Assembly: GCA_050183765.1 (NCBI GenBank)
Contig: JBFXAZ010000012.1
Coordinates: 13,070 to 77,069, forward strand
From: JAFAZJ01 sp050183765
Lineage (GTDB): Bacteria; Pseudomonadota; Alphaproteobacteria; Reyranellales; Reyranellaceae
Direction: 5' to 3'
Length of the DNA stretch: 64,000 nt
The position numbers were made by a program, and so were the translations under genes. The notes below the pieces were generated by a model, which saw only the letters and a program-made list of their open reading frames with translations, ran no database searches and was not told the DNA's origin. Positions 16,767 through 25,934 of the stretch are shown in pieces (position 1 is the stretch's first letter; every line of letters starts with the position of its first letter).

Positions 16767-18344
16767 ATGCTCGAAGTACCCGTCCTGATCGTCGGCGGCG
16801 GCCCCGTCGGCCTCACCGCTTCCCTGATGCTCTCGCGTCTCGGCGTCCGTTCGCTGCTCGTCGAACGTCATCCCGGCACGGCCATTCATCCCAAGGCGCG
16901 CGGCATCAATGCCCGCACCATGGAGATCTTCCGCCAGCAGGGCATCGAGGACGAGGTGCGCGCGGCGGGCCTGGCGCCGGACAAGGTGGGCTTCATCGTC
17001 TGGGCCAAGACCCTCGCGGGCGAGGAGATCGAGCGCCGCGTGCCCTGGGGCCAGAGCGGCGCGCGCGCCGAGGTGACGCCCGTGCCGGCCTGCCTTTGCG
17101 CGCAGGACGCTCTCGAGCCCGTGCTGCGCCGCTGCGCCGAGCGGCAGCCCCTGGGCGAGCTGCGCTTCGATACCGAGCTGACGGCGTTCGAACGCGACGA
17201 CTCCGGCGTGCTCGCCACGCTCACCAGCACGAATAACGGCGCGGTGGAGCGGGTCCGCGCCCGGTACATGATCGCGGCCGACGGCGCGCAAAGCGCTGTT
17301 CGCGCGGCCCTCGGCATCGCCATGGAGGGCCACAAGGACATCTACGACAGCGTCAATGTCCTGCTCGAGGCCGACCTGCGACCTTGGACCCAGGATCGCC
17401 CGGCGGCGCTGTACTTCATCGAGAACGAGGAGATGCGCGCCACTTTCCTCACGATCAACGCGCACGATCGCTGGGGCTTCCTGGTCAATTCGCTGCGCGC
17501 GCACGGCCGCAAGGCGGAGGATTTCACGCCGCAATACTCGGCCGAGATGATCCGTCGCGCCGTCGGCAAGCCCGACCTGCCCGTGAAAGTGCTGGGCGTC
17601 GCGCCGTGGATCGCCTCCGCCCATGTCGCCGAGCGCTACCGCGACGGCCGCGTCTTCCTCGCCGGCGACGCCGCGCACGAGGTGCCGCCGACGGGCGGCT
17701 TCGGCATGAACACCGGCGTGCAGGACGTGCAGAACCTTTGCTGGAAGCTGGCGGCCGTCCTGAAGGGCCGGGCCGGGGAGTCCCTGCTCGACAGCTACCA
17801 CGACGAGCGCCAGCCGTTCGGCAAGGCGATCGCCGAGCAGGCGATGGCCAATGCGGCCTCGATGGGTCGGATGGAAAAGACCCTGCAGGGCAAGGGCGCG
17901 CGCCGCGAGTTCCTGAACGAATCGGGGCTGATTTTCGGCGCCACCTACGCATCGTGCGCCGTGGTGCCCGACGGCACGCCGCGCCCCGAGGTCGCCAACC
18001 CGGTGACCGACTACGCGCCGTCGGCCTGGCCGGGCGCCCGGGCGCCGCATGCCTGGGTGAAGAAGGACGGCGCCCGCGTCTCGACCATAGACCTGGTGGG
18101 CAATGGATTCGTGCTGCTGGCCGGCGTCCGCGGTGATGGTTGGGCTGACGCGGCGCGCTCGCTCGACGTCGCGCCTGTGACGCTGGGGGATGAGGAGCCG
18201 TGGCGCGACATCTACGGCATCGACGATTCCGGGGCCGTGCTCGTGCGGCCCGACGGACATGTTGGCTGGCGCAGCGCGGGCTCCGCGACGGCGCCCGCCC
18301 AAGCGCTCGAAGCCGCGATGGCGGCCATCCTCGGGAGGAGATGA
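16767..18344 (+). CDS. FAD-dependent aromatic hydroxylase (PheA/TfdB/MhpA-like)
   Basis: This is a group A flavoprotein hydroxylase that would add an oxygen to an aromatic ring using NAD(P)H. The Rossmann fingerprint VLIVGGGPVGLTASL is at residues 6-20, the DG motif is YMIAADGAQSAVR and the GD motif is RVFLAGDAAHEVPPTGGFGM. The thioredoxin-like C-terminal domain (about 400-525) ends with LVRPDGHVGWR, as in PheA/TfdB relatives. It has 525 residues. It follows the XRE-cupin gene closely and precedes a TctC gene by four bases, so it is probably part of an aromatic-acid catabolic transcript. Confidence 0.9.
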   Translation: MLEVPVLIVGGGPVGLTASLMLSRLGVRSLLVERHPGTAIHPKARGINARTMEIFRQQGIEDEVRAAGLAPDKVGFIVWAKTLAGEEIERRVPWGQSGARAEVTPVPACLCAQDALEPVLRRCAERQPLGELRFDTELTAFERDDSGVLATLTSTNNGAVERVRARYMIAADGAQSAVRAALGIAMEGHKDIYDSVNVLLEADLRPWTQDRPAALYFIENEEMRATFLTINAHDRWGFLVNSLRAHGRKAEDFTPQYSAEMIRRAVGKPDLPVKVLGVAPWIASAHVAERYRDGRVFLAGDAAHEVPPTGGFGMNTGVQDVQNLCWKLAAVLKGRAGESLLDSYHDERQPFGKAIAEQAMANAASMGRMEKTLQGKGARREFLNESGLIFGATYASCAVVPDGTPRPEVANPVTDYAPSAWPGARAPHAWVKKDGARVSTIDLVGNGFVLLAGVRGDGWADAARSLDVAPVTLGDEEPWRDIYGIDDSGAVLVRPDGHVGWRSAGSATAPAQALEAAMAAILGRR

Positions 18345-18348
18345 ATCC

Positions 18349-19296
18349 ATGAAGCTCACACGCCGCACGGCGCTGATCGGAGGCGGGCTGCTCGCCTCCC
18401 GCCCGGCCTTCGCCGACGACAATCTGCGCATCGTCGTGCCGTTCGGCGCCGGCTCCGGCACCGACAACACCATGCGCGTCTTCGCCGAGGCCTATCGCGC
18501 CTCCCACGGCCGGACCGTGATCGTCGACAACAAGCCGGGCGGCGGCACGACCATCGGATCGCTCGAGGTCTCGCGCGCCAGGCCCGACGGCAACACGGTG
18601 CTCTACGCCACCGGCGGCCACACCACGAACGCCGTGCTGATGCGCAAGCTGCCCTACGATCCGATCGAGGGATTCACGCCGATCACCTTGCTGGTGCGCA
18701 GCCAGGGATTCGGGCTGATGGTGTCCGGCGAATCGCGCTTCAAGACGATCGAGCAGTATCTCGCCGCGGCGCGCGCCGAGCCGGGCAAGATCAACTATGG
18801 CTCGTCGGGCGTCGGCAACACCACGCATGTCGTGGGCGAACTGTTCTGCCGCAGCGCCAAGGTCGAGCTCACGCACGTACCCTACAAGACCACGCCGATC
18901 CAGGATGCCATCACCGGCGTCATCGACAGCTTCTTCGTCTCGCCGTCGCTCGTCCTGCAGTACCTGCGGGCGGGCAAGCTGCGCATGCTGGGCATTTCCA
19001 GCCCCAAGCGCATGCCGCAGCTGCCCGAGGTGCCGACCTTCGGCGAATACGGCATCGAAGCCGACATCCCGGGCTGGTCGGGCTTCTGGGGACCGGCCAA
19101 GCTGCCGGCGCCGATCGTCGATCGGCTCTACGCGGATTTGAAGAAGGCGGCCTACCAGAAGAGCTTCGAGAGCTACATCATCGACAACGGCGGCGTGGTC
19201 GTCGCCGAACCGCCGGCACAGTTCGCGGCTTATGTCGCGAGCGAGATCGCGCGCTACCGCCAGGTGCTGCCGCCGCTGGGCATCCAGATCGATTGA
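18349..19296 (+). CDS. Tripartite tricarboxylate transporter receptor, TctC/Bug family
   Basis: A periplasmic binding protein of the Bug family. The leader MKLTRRTALIGGGLLASRPA has a twin-arginine-like RR and cleavage near AFA-DD. Family blocks are IVVPFGAGSGTDNTMRVFAE, VIVDNKPGGGTTIG and INYGSSGVGNTTHVVGELF. GGAGGAG lies eight bases before the ATG at 18349. The 315-residue length is normal. No TctA or TctB gene is present; orphan Bug proteins are common. Its pairing with a hydroxylase suggests an aromatic carboxylate ligand, which is inference. Confidence 0.9.
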   Translation: MKLTRRTALIGGGLLASRPAFADDNLRIVVPFGAGSGTDNTMRVFAEAYRASHGRTVIVDNKPGGGTTIGSLEVSRARPDGNTVLYATGGHTTNAVLMRKLPYDPIEGFTPITLLVRSQGFGLMVSGESRFKTIEQYLAAARAEPGKINYGSSGVGNTTHVVGELFCRSAKVELTHVPYKTTPIQDAITGVIDSFFVSPSLVLQYLRAGKLRMLGISSPKRMPQLPEVPTFGEYGIEADIPGWSGFWGPAKLPAPIVDRLYADLKKAAYQKSFESYIIDNGGVVVAEPPAQFAAYVASEIARYRQVLPPLGIQID

Positions 19297-19313
19297 CCCG
19301 GCAGGGGCCTGGA

Positions 19314-19333
19314 GGCGCGACCCAAGTCGCGCC
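19314..19333. terminator. Hairpin between convergent genes
   Basis: GGCGCGAC-CCAA-GTCGCGCC forms a perfect eight-pair stem with a four-base loop, extended outside by GCAGGGG/CCCCTGC. It lies between the TctC stop (19296) and the kdpE stop (19360). There is no U-tract on either strand, so it may act as a transcript-stabilising or bidirectional stop only. Confidence 0.45.
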
Positions 19334-19359
19334 CCTGCGCCGCCATGCGCCCTGTCGTT

Positions 19360-20079
<720 letters not shown>

Positions 20080-20080
20080 G

Positions 20081-22765
20081 TCAGGACGCCGCCTTCAGCC
20101 GCACGCGGAACTCCGCGCCGCTGCGGTCGCCGCGGTTGGCCGCGGTGATGTCGCCGCCCTGTGCCTCGACGAAGCCGCGCGCGATCGCCAGGCCCAGCCC
20201 GGTGCCGGGACGCTTGCGATCGCCGCTGACGGCGCGGAAGAACTTGTCGAAGACATGCGGCAGGGCATCCTCGGCAATTCCCGGCCCCTCGTCGCGCACG
20301 CGCAGCTCGACCGCATCGCCCTGCATTGTGGCGCCGATATCGATTGCCGTGCCCGCCGGCGCGTATTTCGCGGCGTTGTCGATCAGATTGAACAGCGCCT
20401 GCTCGATCAGCGGAAAGTCGGCTCGCACCGGTGGCAGGCCGACGGCGATGCTCGTCCTGACGGTATGCTGCGCCAGAAGCGGCTGGGCGCGGCGCAGCAC
20501 GGTCGACACCAGGTCGCCGACGTCGACCGGCTCGAGCCGCGGGGCGATGGCGCCGGCGTCGAGTCGCGTCATGTCGAGCAGGTTGCCGACGAAGCGGTTC
20601 AGCCGCTCGGCCTCCTCCTGCGCCGTCGCCAGCAGCTCCTCGCGCGCCTTCGCGTCGTAGCCGTCGTACGTGCGCAGGCTGGAGATCGCGCCGATGATCG
20701 AGGCCAGCGGGGTGCGCAGGTCGTGCGACACCGACGCCAGCATCGCCGAGCGGACGCGCTCGCGCTCCGAGGCGACTCGCTCCTCGTTGATCTGCTCGAC
20801 CAGCAGCATCTTCTCGATGGCCACCGCCACCTGGTCGGCCAGCGCATCGAGCAGGCGCCGCTGCTCCGGTGCCAGCGGGCCTTCCTGCTCGCGCGGCAGC
20901 ACGCCGAGCAGCGCCACCTTGCCCTGCGCCGTGCCCAGCGGCAGGAACAGCCGGCGTCCGCCGGGCAGGGTGTCCGTGCCGGCGCCGGTGGGCTGGTCGT
21001 GGTCCCACGACCAGCGCGCGGCGGCGAGGTCGGCTTCGTCGATCTCGTCTTCCGGCGGGAAGGCGGCGCGCACCTGCAGGCGCGAGGCGGCGTCGCCGCG
21101 CCGCTCGGGCATCAGCACCACGACCTCGACCTTCAGGGTGCGCGCCAGCTGCGCGACCACGACCCACAGCAGGTCGTCGAGCGTTGCGACATCGGCGATC
21201 TTGCGGCCGAAGCCGTAGAGATCGGCGCTGCGTCGGGCCTCGGCGCGCAGGCGGACGGTCTGGGTCCGCAGCCGCGAGGCGAGCGCGCTGGCCAGGATGG
21301 CGATGAACAGCAGGAAGAACAGCGCCACCACGTTGTGCGGATCGGCGACCGTGAAAGTGTGGAGCGGCGGAATGAGGAAGAAGTTGTAGGCCAGCACCGC
21401 CAGGATCGCCGCGAAGCTGGACGCCACCAGACCGTGGCGCATGGCGGAGATGAACACCGGCACGACGAAGACCAGCGAGATGTTGGCGATCGGCGCCTGA
21501 CTGTGGATGCCGATGCCCGCCGCGGTGGCCAGCGCCACCATCACGGCGCCCTCCAGCAGGGCCAGCGGGTTGATCGCGTGGCGAGGACGCGACGTCGGCG
21601 GCGGTGTGGCGGGGGCGATCCCGACGGGAGCGATCTCGATGGCGATACCGCCGGCATTGCGCACCAGGCGGTCGACCACCGAGCCGTGGCGCAGCTCGAA
21701 GAAGCGCGAGCGCCGCGACTTGCCGATTACGATGCGGGTGATGTTGTTCTGGCCGCAGAAGGCCAGCACCTCCTCGTCGACGGTGCGGCCGGGCACGACG
21801 TGGACCTCGCCGCCCAGCCGCTCGGCCAGGCGCTGGGCCTCGATCAGCGAGGCGCGCTCGCTCTCGTTGAGCACCGCATGACGCTCGTTCTCGACATAGA
21901 GCGCCAGCAGCGGCGCGCGCAGCCGCTCGGCGGTGCGGCGCGCGGCGCGCACCACGTCGAGCGCCTGCGGCGAGGGATCGAGGCAGGCCAGCACGCGCTC
22001 GCCCGCCGCCCATGGCCCCTCGATGGCGTGCTGGCGCATGTAGTCGCGCATCTGCGCGTCGACGCGCTGGGCGGTGCGGCGCAGCGCCAGCTCGCGCAGC
22101 GCGGCCAGGTTGCCGGGCTGGAAGAAGTGCTTCAGGGCGCGTTCGGCCTGGGCGCGGACATAGACCTTGCCTTCGCCCAGCCGCTGGATCAGCTCGCCGG
22201 GCGTCGTGTCGACCACCTCGATCTCCTCGGCGAGGTCAATGATCGAATCGGGCACGGTCTCGCGCACCCGCACCCGCGTGATCTTGGCGACCACGTCGTT
22301 GAGGCTCTCGACATGCTGCACGTTGAGCGTGCTGTAGACGTCGATGCCGGCTTCGAGCAGCTCGACGACGTCGAGGTAGCGCTTGGGATGGCGGCTGCCA
22401 GGCGCGTTGGTGTGCGCCAGCTCGTCGATCAATGCCAGCCCGGGGTGGCGCTTGATGAGCGCGTCGAGATCGAGCTCGTCGAGGGTGCGGCCCTTGTAGT
22501 CGACGAGGCGGCGCGGCAGTACTTCCAGCCCCTCGAGCAAGGCTTCGGTCTCGGCGCGGCCATGCGTCTCCACGACGCCGATCACGACATCGACGCCCTC
22601 GCCCTGCAGGCGGCGCGCCGCCTGGAGCATCTCGTAGGTCTTGCCCACGCCGGGCGCGGCGCCGAGGAAGATCTTCAGCTTGCCGCGACCTTCGCGGCGC
22701 GCGGCCTCAAGCAACGCCTCGGGGCTCGGACGGGCAGGGTCGGTGGGGCGCGCAGTGTCGGGCAT
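20081..22765 (-). CDS. kdpD: KdpD, sensor histidine kinase
   Basis: The 894-residue sensor has the full KdpD order: the N-terminal KdpD domain with Walker A GAAPGVGKTYEML (about residue 35), a universal-stress-like domain (about 250-370, GKSRRSRFFELRHGS), a DUF4118 four-helix membrane domain (about 395-500), a GAF domain, then HisKA with SHDLRTPLASIIGAIS and HATPase with NLIDNAAKYAP and GPGIAEDALPHVFDKFF. It senses potassium limitation and phosphorylates KdpE. Nothing required is missing. It lies downstream of a 131-residue membrane-protein gene that separates it from kdpC. Confidence 0.97.
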   Translation of the reverse strand: MPDTARPTDPARPSPEALLEAARREGRGKLKIFLGAAPGVGKTYEMLQAARRLQGEGVDVVIGVVETHGRAETEALLEGLEVLPRRLVDYKGRTLDELDLDALIKRHPGLALIDELAHTNAPGSRHPKRYLDVVELLEAGIDVYSTLNVQHVESLNDVVAKITRVRVRETVPDSIIDLAEEIEVVDTTPGELIQRLGEGKVYVRAQAERALKHFFQPGNLAALRELALRRTAQRVDAQMRDYMRQHAIEGPWAAGERVLACLDPSPQALDVVRAARRTAERLRAPLLALYVENERHAVLNESERASLIEAQRLAERLGGEVHVVPGRTVDEEVLAFCGQNNITRIVIGKSRRSRFFELRHGSVVDRLVRNAGGIAIEIAPVGIAPATPPPTSRPRHAINPLALLEGAVMVALATAAGIGIHSQAPIANISLVFVVPVFISAMRHGLVASSFAAILAVLAYNFFLIPPLHTFTVADPHNVVALFFLLFIAILASALASRLRTQTVRLRAEARRSADLYGFGRKIADVATLDDLLWVVVAQLARTLKVEVVVLMPERRGDAASRLQVRAAFPPEDEIDEADLAAARWSWDHDQPTGAGTDTLPGGRRLFLPLGTAQGKVALLGVLPREQEGPLAPEQRRLLDALADQVAVAIEKMLLVEQINEERVASERERVRSAMLASVSHDLRTPLASIIGAISSLRTYDGYDAKAREELLATAQEEAERLNRFVGNLLDMTRLDAGAIAPRLEPVDVGDLVSTVLRRAQPLLAQHTVRTSIAVGLPPVRADFPLIEQALFNLIDNAAKYAPAGTAIDIGATMQGDAVELRVRDEGPGIAEDALPHVFDKFFRAVSGDRKRPGTGLGLAIARGFVEAQGGDITAANRGDRSGAEFRVRLKAAS

Positions 22766-22801
22766 CGCGGCCGCCAGTCTACAGCGCGGGCCGCGTGCGG
22801 G

Positions 22802-23197
22802 TCACGGCGTCGAGACGCCCGTAGCGACTCCGTGGGCGATGAGCGACGGTGCGACAACCGCGAACGACACCCAGTAGGCGGCAAGATCGAGCGCGGTCAA
22901 CCGCCGAGGATCGCGCATCATCCAGGCCACGACGGCCGCCTCCGGCCGCGGATCGCGCGCCAGCGCCTGCCGGAAGCGGATCGACCACAAGTGCATCAGG
23001 CCATAGACCGCGGCAATGGTGAAGGCCATCTCCCGGATCTGCGCAGGCTCCATGTCCGAGCGGCGGGCAAGTCCGATTATCATCATGGTCAGCGTCAGCG
23101 AGATGAGCACGATCTTGATGTTGTTCGCCCGGATCCAGGCGTCGATGCCCTCCTGCGAGGAGGGCACCGGCGAGAAGATGAAGGGGGCGCGGAACAC
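22802..23197 (-). CDS. Membrane protein inserted between kdpC and kdpD
   Basis: The 131-residue product has about three hydrophobic segments: IKIVLISLTLTMMIIGLA, FTIAAVYGLMHLWSI and LAAYWVSFAVVAPSLIAHG. I do not recognise a family. It starts six bases after the kdpC stop and ends 36 bases before kdpD, on the same strand, so it must be cotranscribed with kdp. An accessory role in Kdp assembly or signalling is possible, but rests only on position. Confidence 0.7.
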   Translation of the reverse strand: MFRAPFIFSPVPSSQEGIDAWIRANNIKIVLISLTLTMMIIGLARRSDMEPAQIREMAFTIAAVYGLMHLWSIRFRQALARDPRPEAAVVAWMMRDPRRLTALDLAAYWVSFAVVAPSLIAHGVATGVSTP

Positions 23198-23203
23198 GCG
23201 ATC

Positions 23204-23797
23204 TCATTTCGTGGCGGGGCCACCAGACGCCTTCGGCCCGGCTTCGTCGAGCGCGAGGTTGAGCAGCAGGACGTTGACGCGCGGTTCGCCGATCAGGCCA
23301 AGCAGGCGGCCCTCGATGCGGGCCTCGATCAGGGCGCGAACGCGTTCCTCCGGCAGGCCGCGAGCCTTGGCCACACGCGGCGCCTGCAGCATCGCGGCGG
23401 CCGGGCTGATATGTGGATCGAGCCCGCTGCCCGAGGCGGTGACGAGGTCGGCCGGGATCGGCGCCGTGGTTTCCTTGCGCAGGGTGGCGACGTCACCCTT
23501 GACGCGCTCGTTGAGCGCCTTCGAGGTCGGGCCGAGGTTCGAGCCGCTCGAGCTGGCGGCGTCGAAGCCCTTCTCGCCCGCCGCCGAGGGGCGGGGGTGG
23601 AAGTACTTGTCGCCGGTGAAGGCCTGCGCCAGCAGGGCGGAGCCGACGACCTTGTCGCCGACTCGCACCAGGCTGCCGCCTGCCTGATCGCGAAAGATCA
23701 GGCCGGCGATGCCGGTCGTGGCCAGCGGATAGGCGATGCCCAGCAACACGGTCATCAGACCGAGCATGACGAGGGCGGGGCGAATTTGGCGAAGCAT
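23204..23797 (-). CDS. kdpC: KdpC, potassium-transporting ATPase subunit C
   Basis: The single N-terminal membrane helix (MLRQIRPALVMLGLMTVLLG) is followed by the KdpC periplasmic domain with SGSGLDPHISPAAAMLQAPR and the C-terminal VNVLLLNLALDE. KdpC stabilises the KdpFABC complex and supports potassium binding. The 197 residues match the family. The gene lies 19 bases after kdpB. Confidence 0.97.
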   Translation of the reverse strand: MLRQIRPALVMLGLMTVLLGIAYPLATTGIAGLIFRDQAGGSLVRVGDKVVGSALLAQAFTGDKYFHPRPSAAGEKGFDAASSSGSNLGPTSKALNERVKGDVATLRKETTAPIPADLVTASGSGLDPHISPAAAMLQAPRVAKARGLPEERVRALIEARIEGRLLGLIGEPRVNVLLLNLALDEAGPKASGGPATK

Positions 23798-23816
23798 GGT
23801 CTTTCACTCCTGCCGC

Positions 23817-25919
23817 TCAGGCGAGGCCGACGGCGGCGACGAACATGTCGATGATCTTGATGCCGATGAACGGCGCGATGATGCCGCCCAGGCCGTAGAC
23901 CAGCAGGTTGCGGCGCAGCAGCTCGTTGGCCGGCGCGGCGCGGTACTGCACTCCCTTCAACGCCAGCGGGATCAGCGCGACGATGATCAGCGCATTGAAG
24001 ATGATCGCCGAAAGAATGGCGCTCTGCGGCGTGGCCAGGCCCATGACGTTGAGCACGCCGAGCTGCGGGTAAAGGGCGATGAACATCGCCGGGATGATGG
24101 CGAAGTACTTCGCCACGTCGTTGGCGATCGAGAAGGTGGTCAGCGCACCGCGCGTCATCAGGAGCTGCTTGCCGATGGCGACGATCTCGATGAGCTTGGT
24201 CGGATCGCTGTCGAGGTCGACCATGTTGCCGGCCTCGCGCGCCGCCGCGGTACCGGTCTGCATCGCGACGCCGACGTCCGCCTGGGCGAGGGCAGGGGCG
24301 TCGTTGGTGCCGTCGCCGCACATCGCCACGAGCTTGCCCTGCGCCTGCTCGGCGCGGATCAGGGCCAGCTTCTGTTCGGGCGTCGCCTGGGCCAGGAAAT
24401 CGTCGACGCCGGCCTCGGCGGCGATCGCCGCGGCGGTCATCGGGTTGTCGCCGGTGATCATCACCGTGCGGATGCCCATACGGCGTAGTTCCGAGAAACG
24501 CTCGCGGATGCCGCCCTTGACGATGTCCTTGAGCTGCACGACGCCCAGGATGCGGCCGTCACGCGACACTGCCAGCGGTGTGCCACCCTGCTTGCCGATG
24601 CCGGCGGCAATGTCTTGCAGCTCGCGCGGGATCGCGCGGCCGCCGCCCAGGCTCTCGGCATGCGCGACGATGGCGTCGACTGCGCCCTTGCGGACCACCG
24701 CGCCGTCGATGTCGACGCCGCTCATGCGGGTCTGCGCCGTGAAGGGCACGAATGTCGCCTGGGCGCCCGCGACCACCTCGGCTCGCAGGCCGTGCTGCTG
24801 CTTGGCCAGCACGACGATCGAGCGGCCCTCGGGCGTCTCGTCGGCGAGGCTGGCGAGCTGCGCGGCCGTGGCCAGCTCCAGCGGCGTCACGCCAGGCACC
24901 GGCATGAACGCCGTGGCCTGGCGGTTGCCCAGCGTGATGGTGCCGGTCTTGTCGAGCAGCAGCGTGTCGACGTCGCCTGCCGCCTCGACGGCGCGGCCCG
25001 ACATCGCCAGCACGTTGAAGCGCACCAGGCGATCCATGCCGGCGATGCCGATAGCCGACAGAAGACCGCCGATCGTGGTCGGGATCAGGGTGACGAACAG
25101 CGCGATCAGCACCACGACCGACACCGCTCCGCCGGCGAACTCGGCGAAGCTGGGCACGCTGCCCACGGCGAGGATGAAGATCAAGGTCATGCCGGCCAGC
25201 AGGATGCCGAGCGCGATCTCGTTGGGCGTCTTGTGACGCTGCGCTCCCTCGACCAGCGCGATCATGCGGTCGAGGAAGGTCGAGCCGGCGGCCGCGGTGA
25301 TGCGCACCTTGATGGTGTCGGACAGAACGCGCGTACCGCCGGTGACGGCCGAACGGTCGCCGCCCGATTCGCGCACCACAGGCGCGGATTCGCCGGTGAT
25401 TGCCGATTCATCTACGGTGGCCACGCCGTGGATCACCTCGCCATCGGCCGGGATCAGCTCGCCGGCTGTGACCTCGACGGTATCGTTGACGCGCAGCTCG
25501 GTGGCCGAGACGGTCTCGTACACGTCGCCGAAACCAATCAGGCGGCGCGCCTTGGTGTCCTGGCGCATGCGGCGCAGCGACGCCGCCTGGGCACGGCCGC
25601 GGCCCTCGGCCACGGCCTCGGCGAAGGTGGCGAACAGCACCGTGATCCACAGCCAGGCGACGATCTGCGTATTGAAGCCGATACGCGCGAGCATCTCGAG
25701 GCGCGCGGCAACCGTCGTCGCGACTCCCTCCGGCTGCATGAAGAAGATGTCGATGATGTCGCGCGCGAGCAGGATGGTCGCGACGAACGCCACCAGCTCG
25801 ACGGTGAACATCACCGGGTTGCGCGCCAGCAGTCGCGGGTCGAGCTTCTTGAACGACTCGACCAGGGCGACGCGGACCATCGCGCCATCCATGCCGGCGA
25901 ATTTCTTGCGGGAAGCCAT
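23817..25919 (-). CDS. kdpB: KdpB, P-type ATPase subunit
   Basis: This is the ATP-hydrolysing subunit. The phosphorylation motif DKTGTITLGNR, the TGES actuator loop (in ITGESAPVV), the nucleotide-binding SGVDIDGAVVRKGAVDAI region, and the hinge MITGDNPMTAAAIAAEAGVD with MCGDGTNDAPALAQADVGVA are all present. The 700 residues match E. coli KdpB with a short N-terminal extension. It lies 15 bases after kdpA. Together with KdpA, C and F it forms the high-affinity potassium pump of the inner membrane. Confidence 0.98.
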   Translation of the reverse strand: MASRKKFAGMDGAMVRVALVESFKKLDPRLLARNPVMFTVELVAFVATILLARDIIDIFFMQPEGVATTVAARLEMLARIGFNTQIVAWLWITVLFATFAEAVAEGRGRAQAASLRRMRQDTKARRLIGFGDVYETVSATELRVNDTVEVTAGELIPADGEVIHGVATVDESAITGESAPVVRESGGDRSAVTGGTRVLSDTIKVRITAAAGSTFLDRMIALVEGAQRHKTPNEIALGILLAGMTLIFILAVGSVPSFAEFAGGAVSVVVLIALFVTLIPTTIGGLLSAIGIAGMDRLVRFNVLAMSGRAVEAAGDVDTLLLDKTGTITLGNRQATAFMPVPGVTPLELATAAQLASLADETPEGRSIVVLAKQQHGLRAEVVAGAQATFVPFTAQTRMSGVDIDGAVVRKGAVDAIVAHAESLGGGRAIPRELQDIAAGIGKQGGTPLAVSRDGRILGVVQLKDIVKGGIRERFSELRRMGIRTVMITGDNPMTAAAIAAEAGVDDFLAQATPEQKLALIRAEQAQGKLVAMCGDGTNDAPALAQADVGVAMQTGTAAAREAGNMVDLDSDPTKLIEIVAIGKQLLMTRGALTTFSIANDVAKYFAIIPAMFIALYPQLGVLNVMGLATPQSAILSAIIFNALIIVALIPLALKGVQYRAAPANELLRRNLLVYGLGGIIAPFIGIKIIDMFVAAVGLA

Positions 25920-25934
25920 GACAGTGATCTCCGC

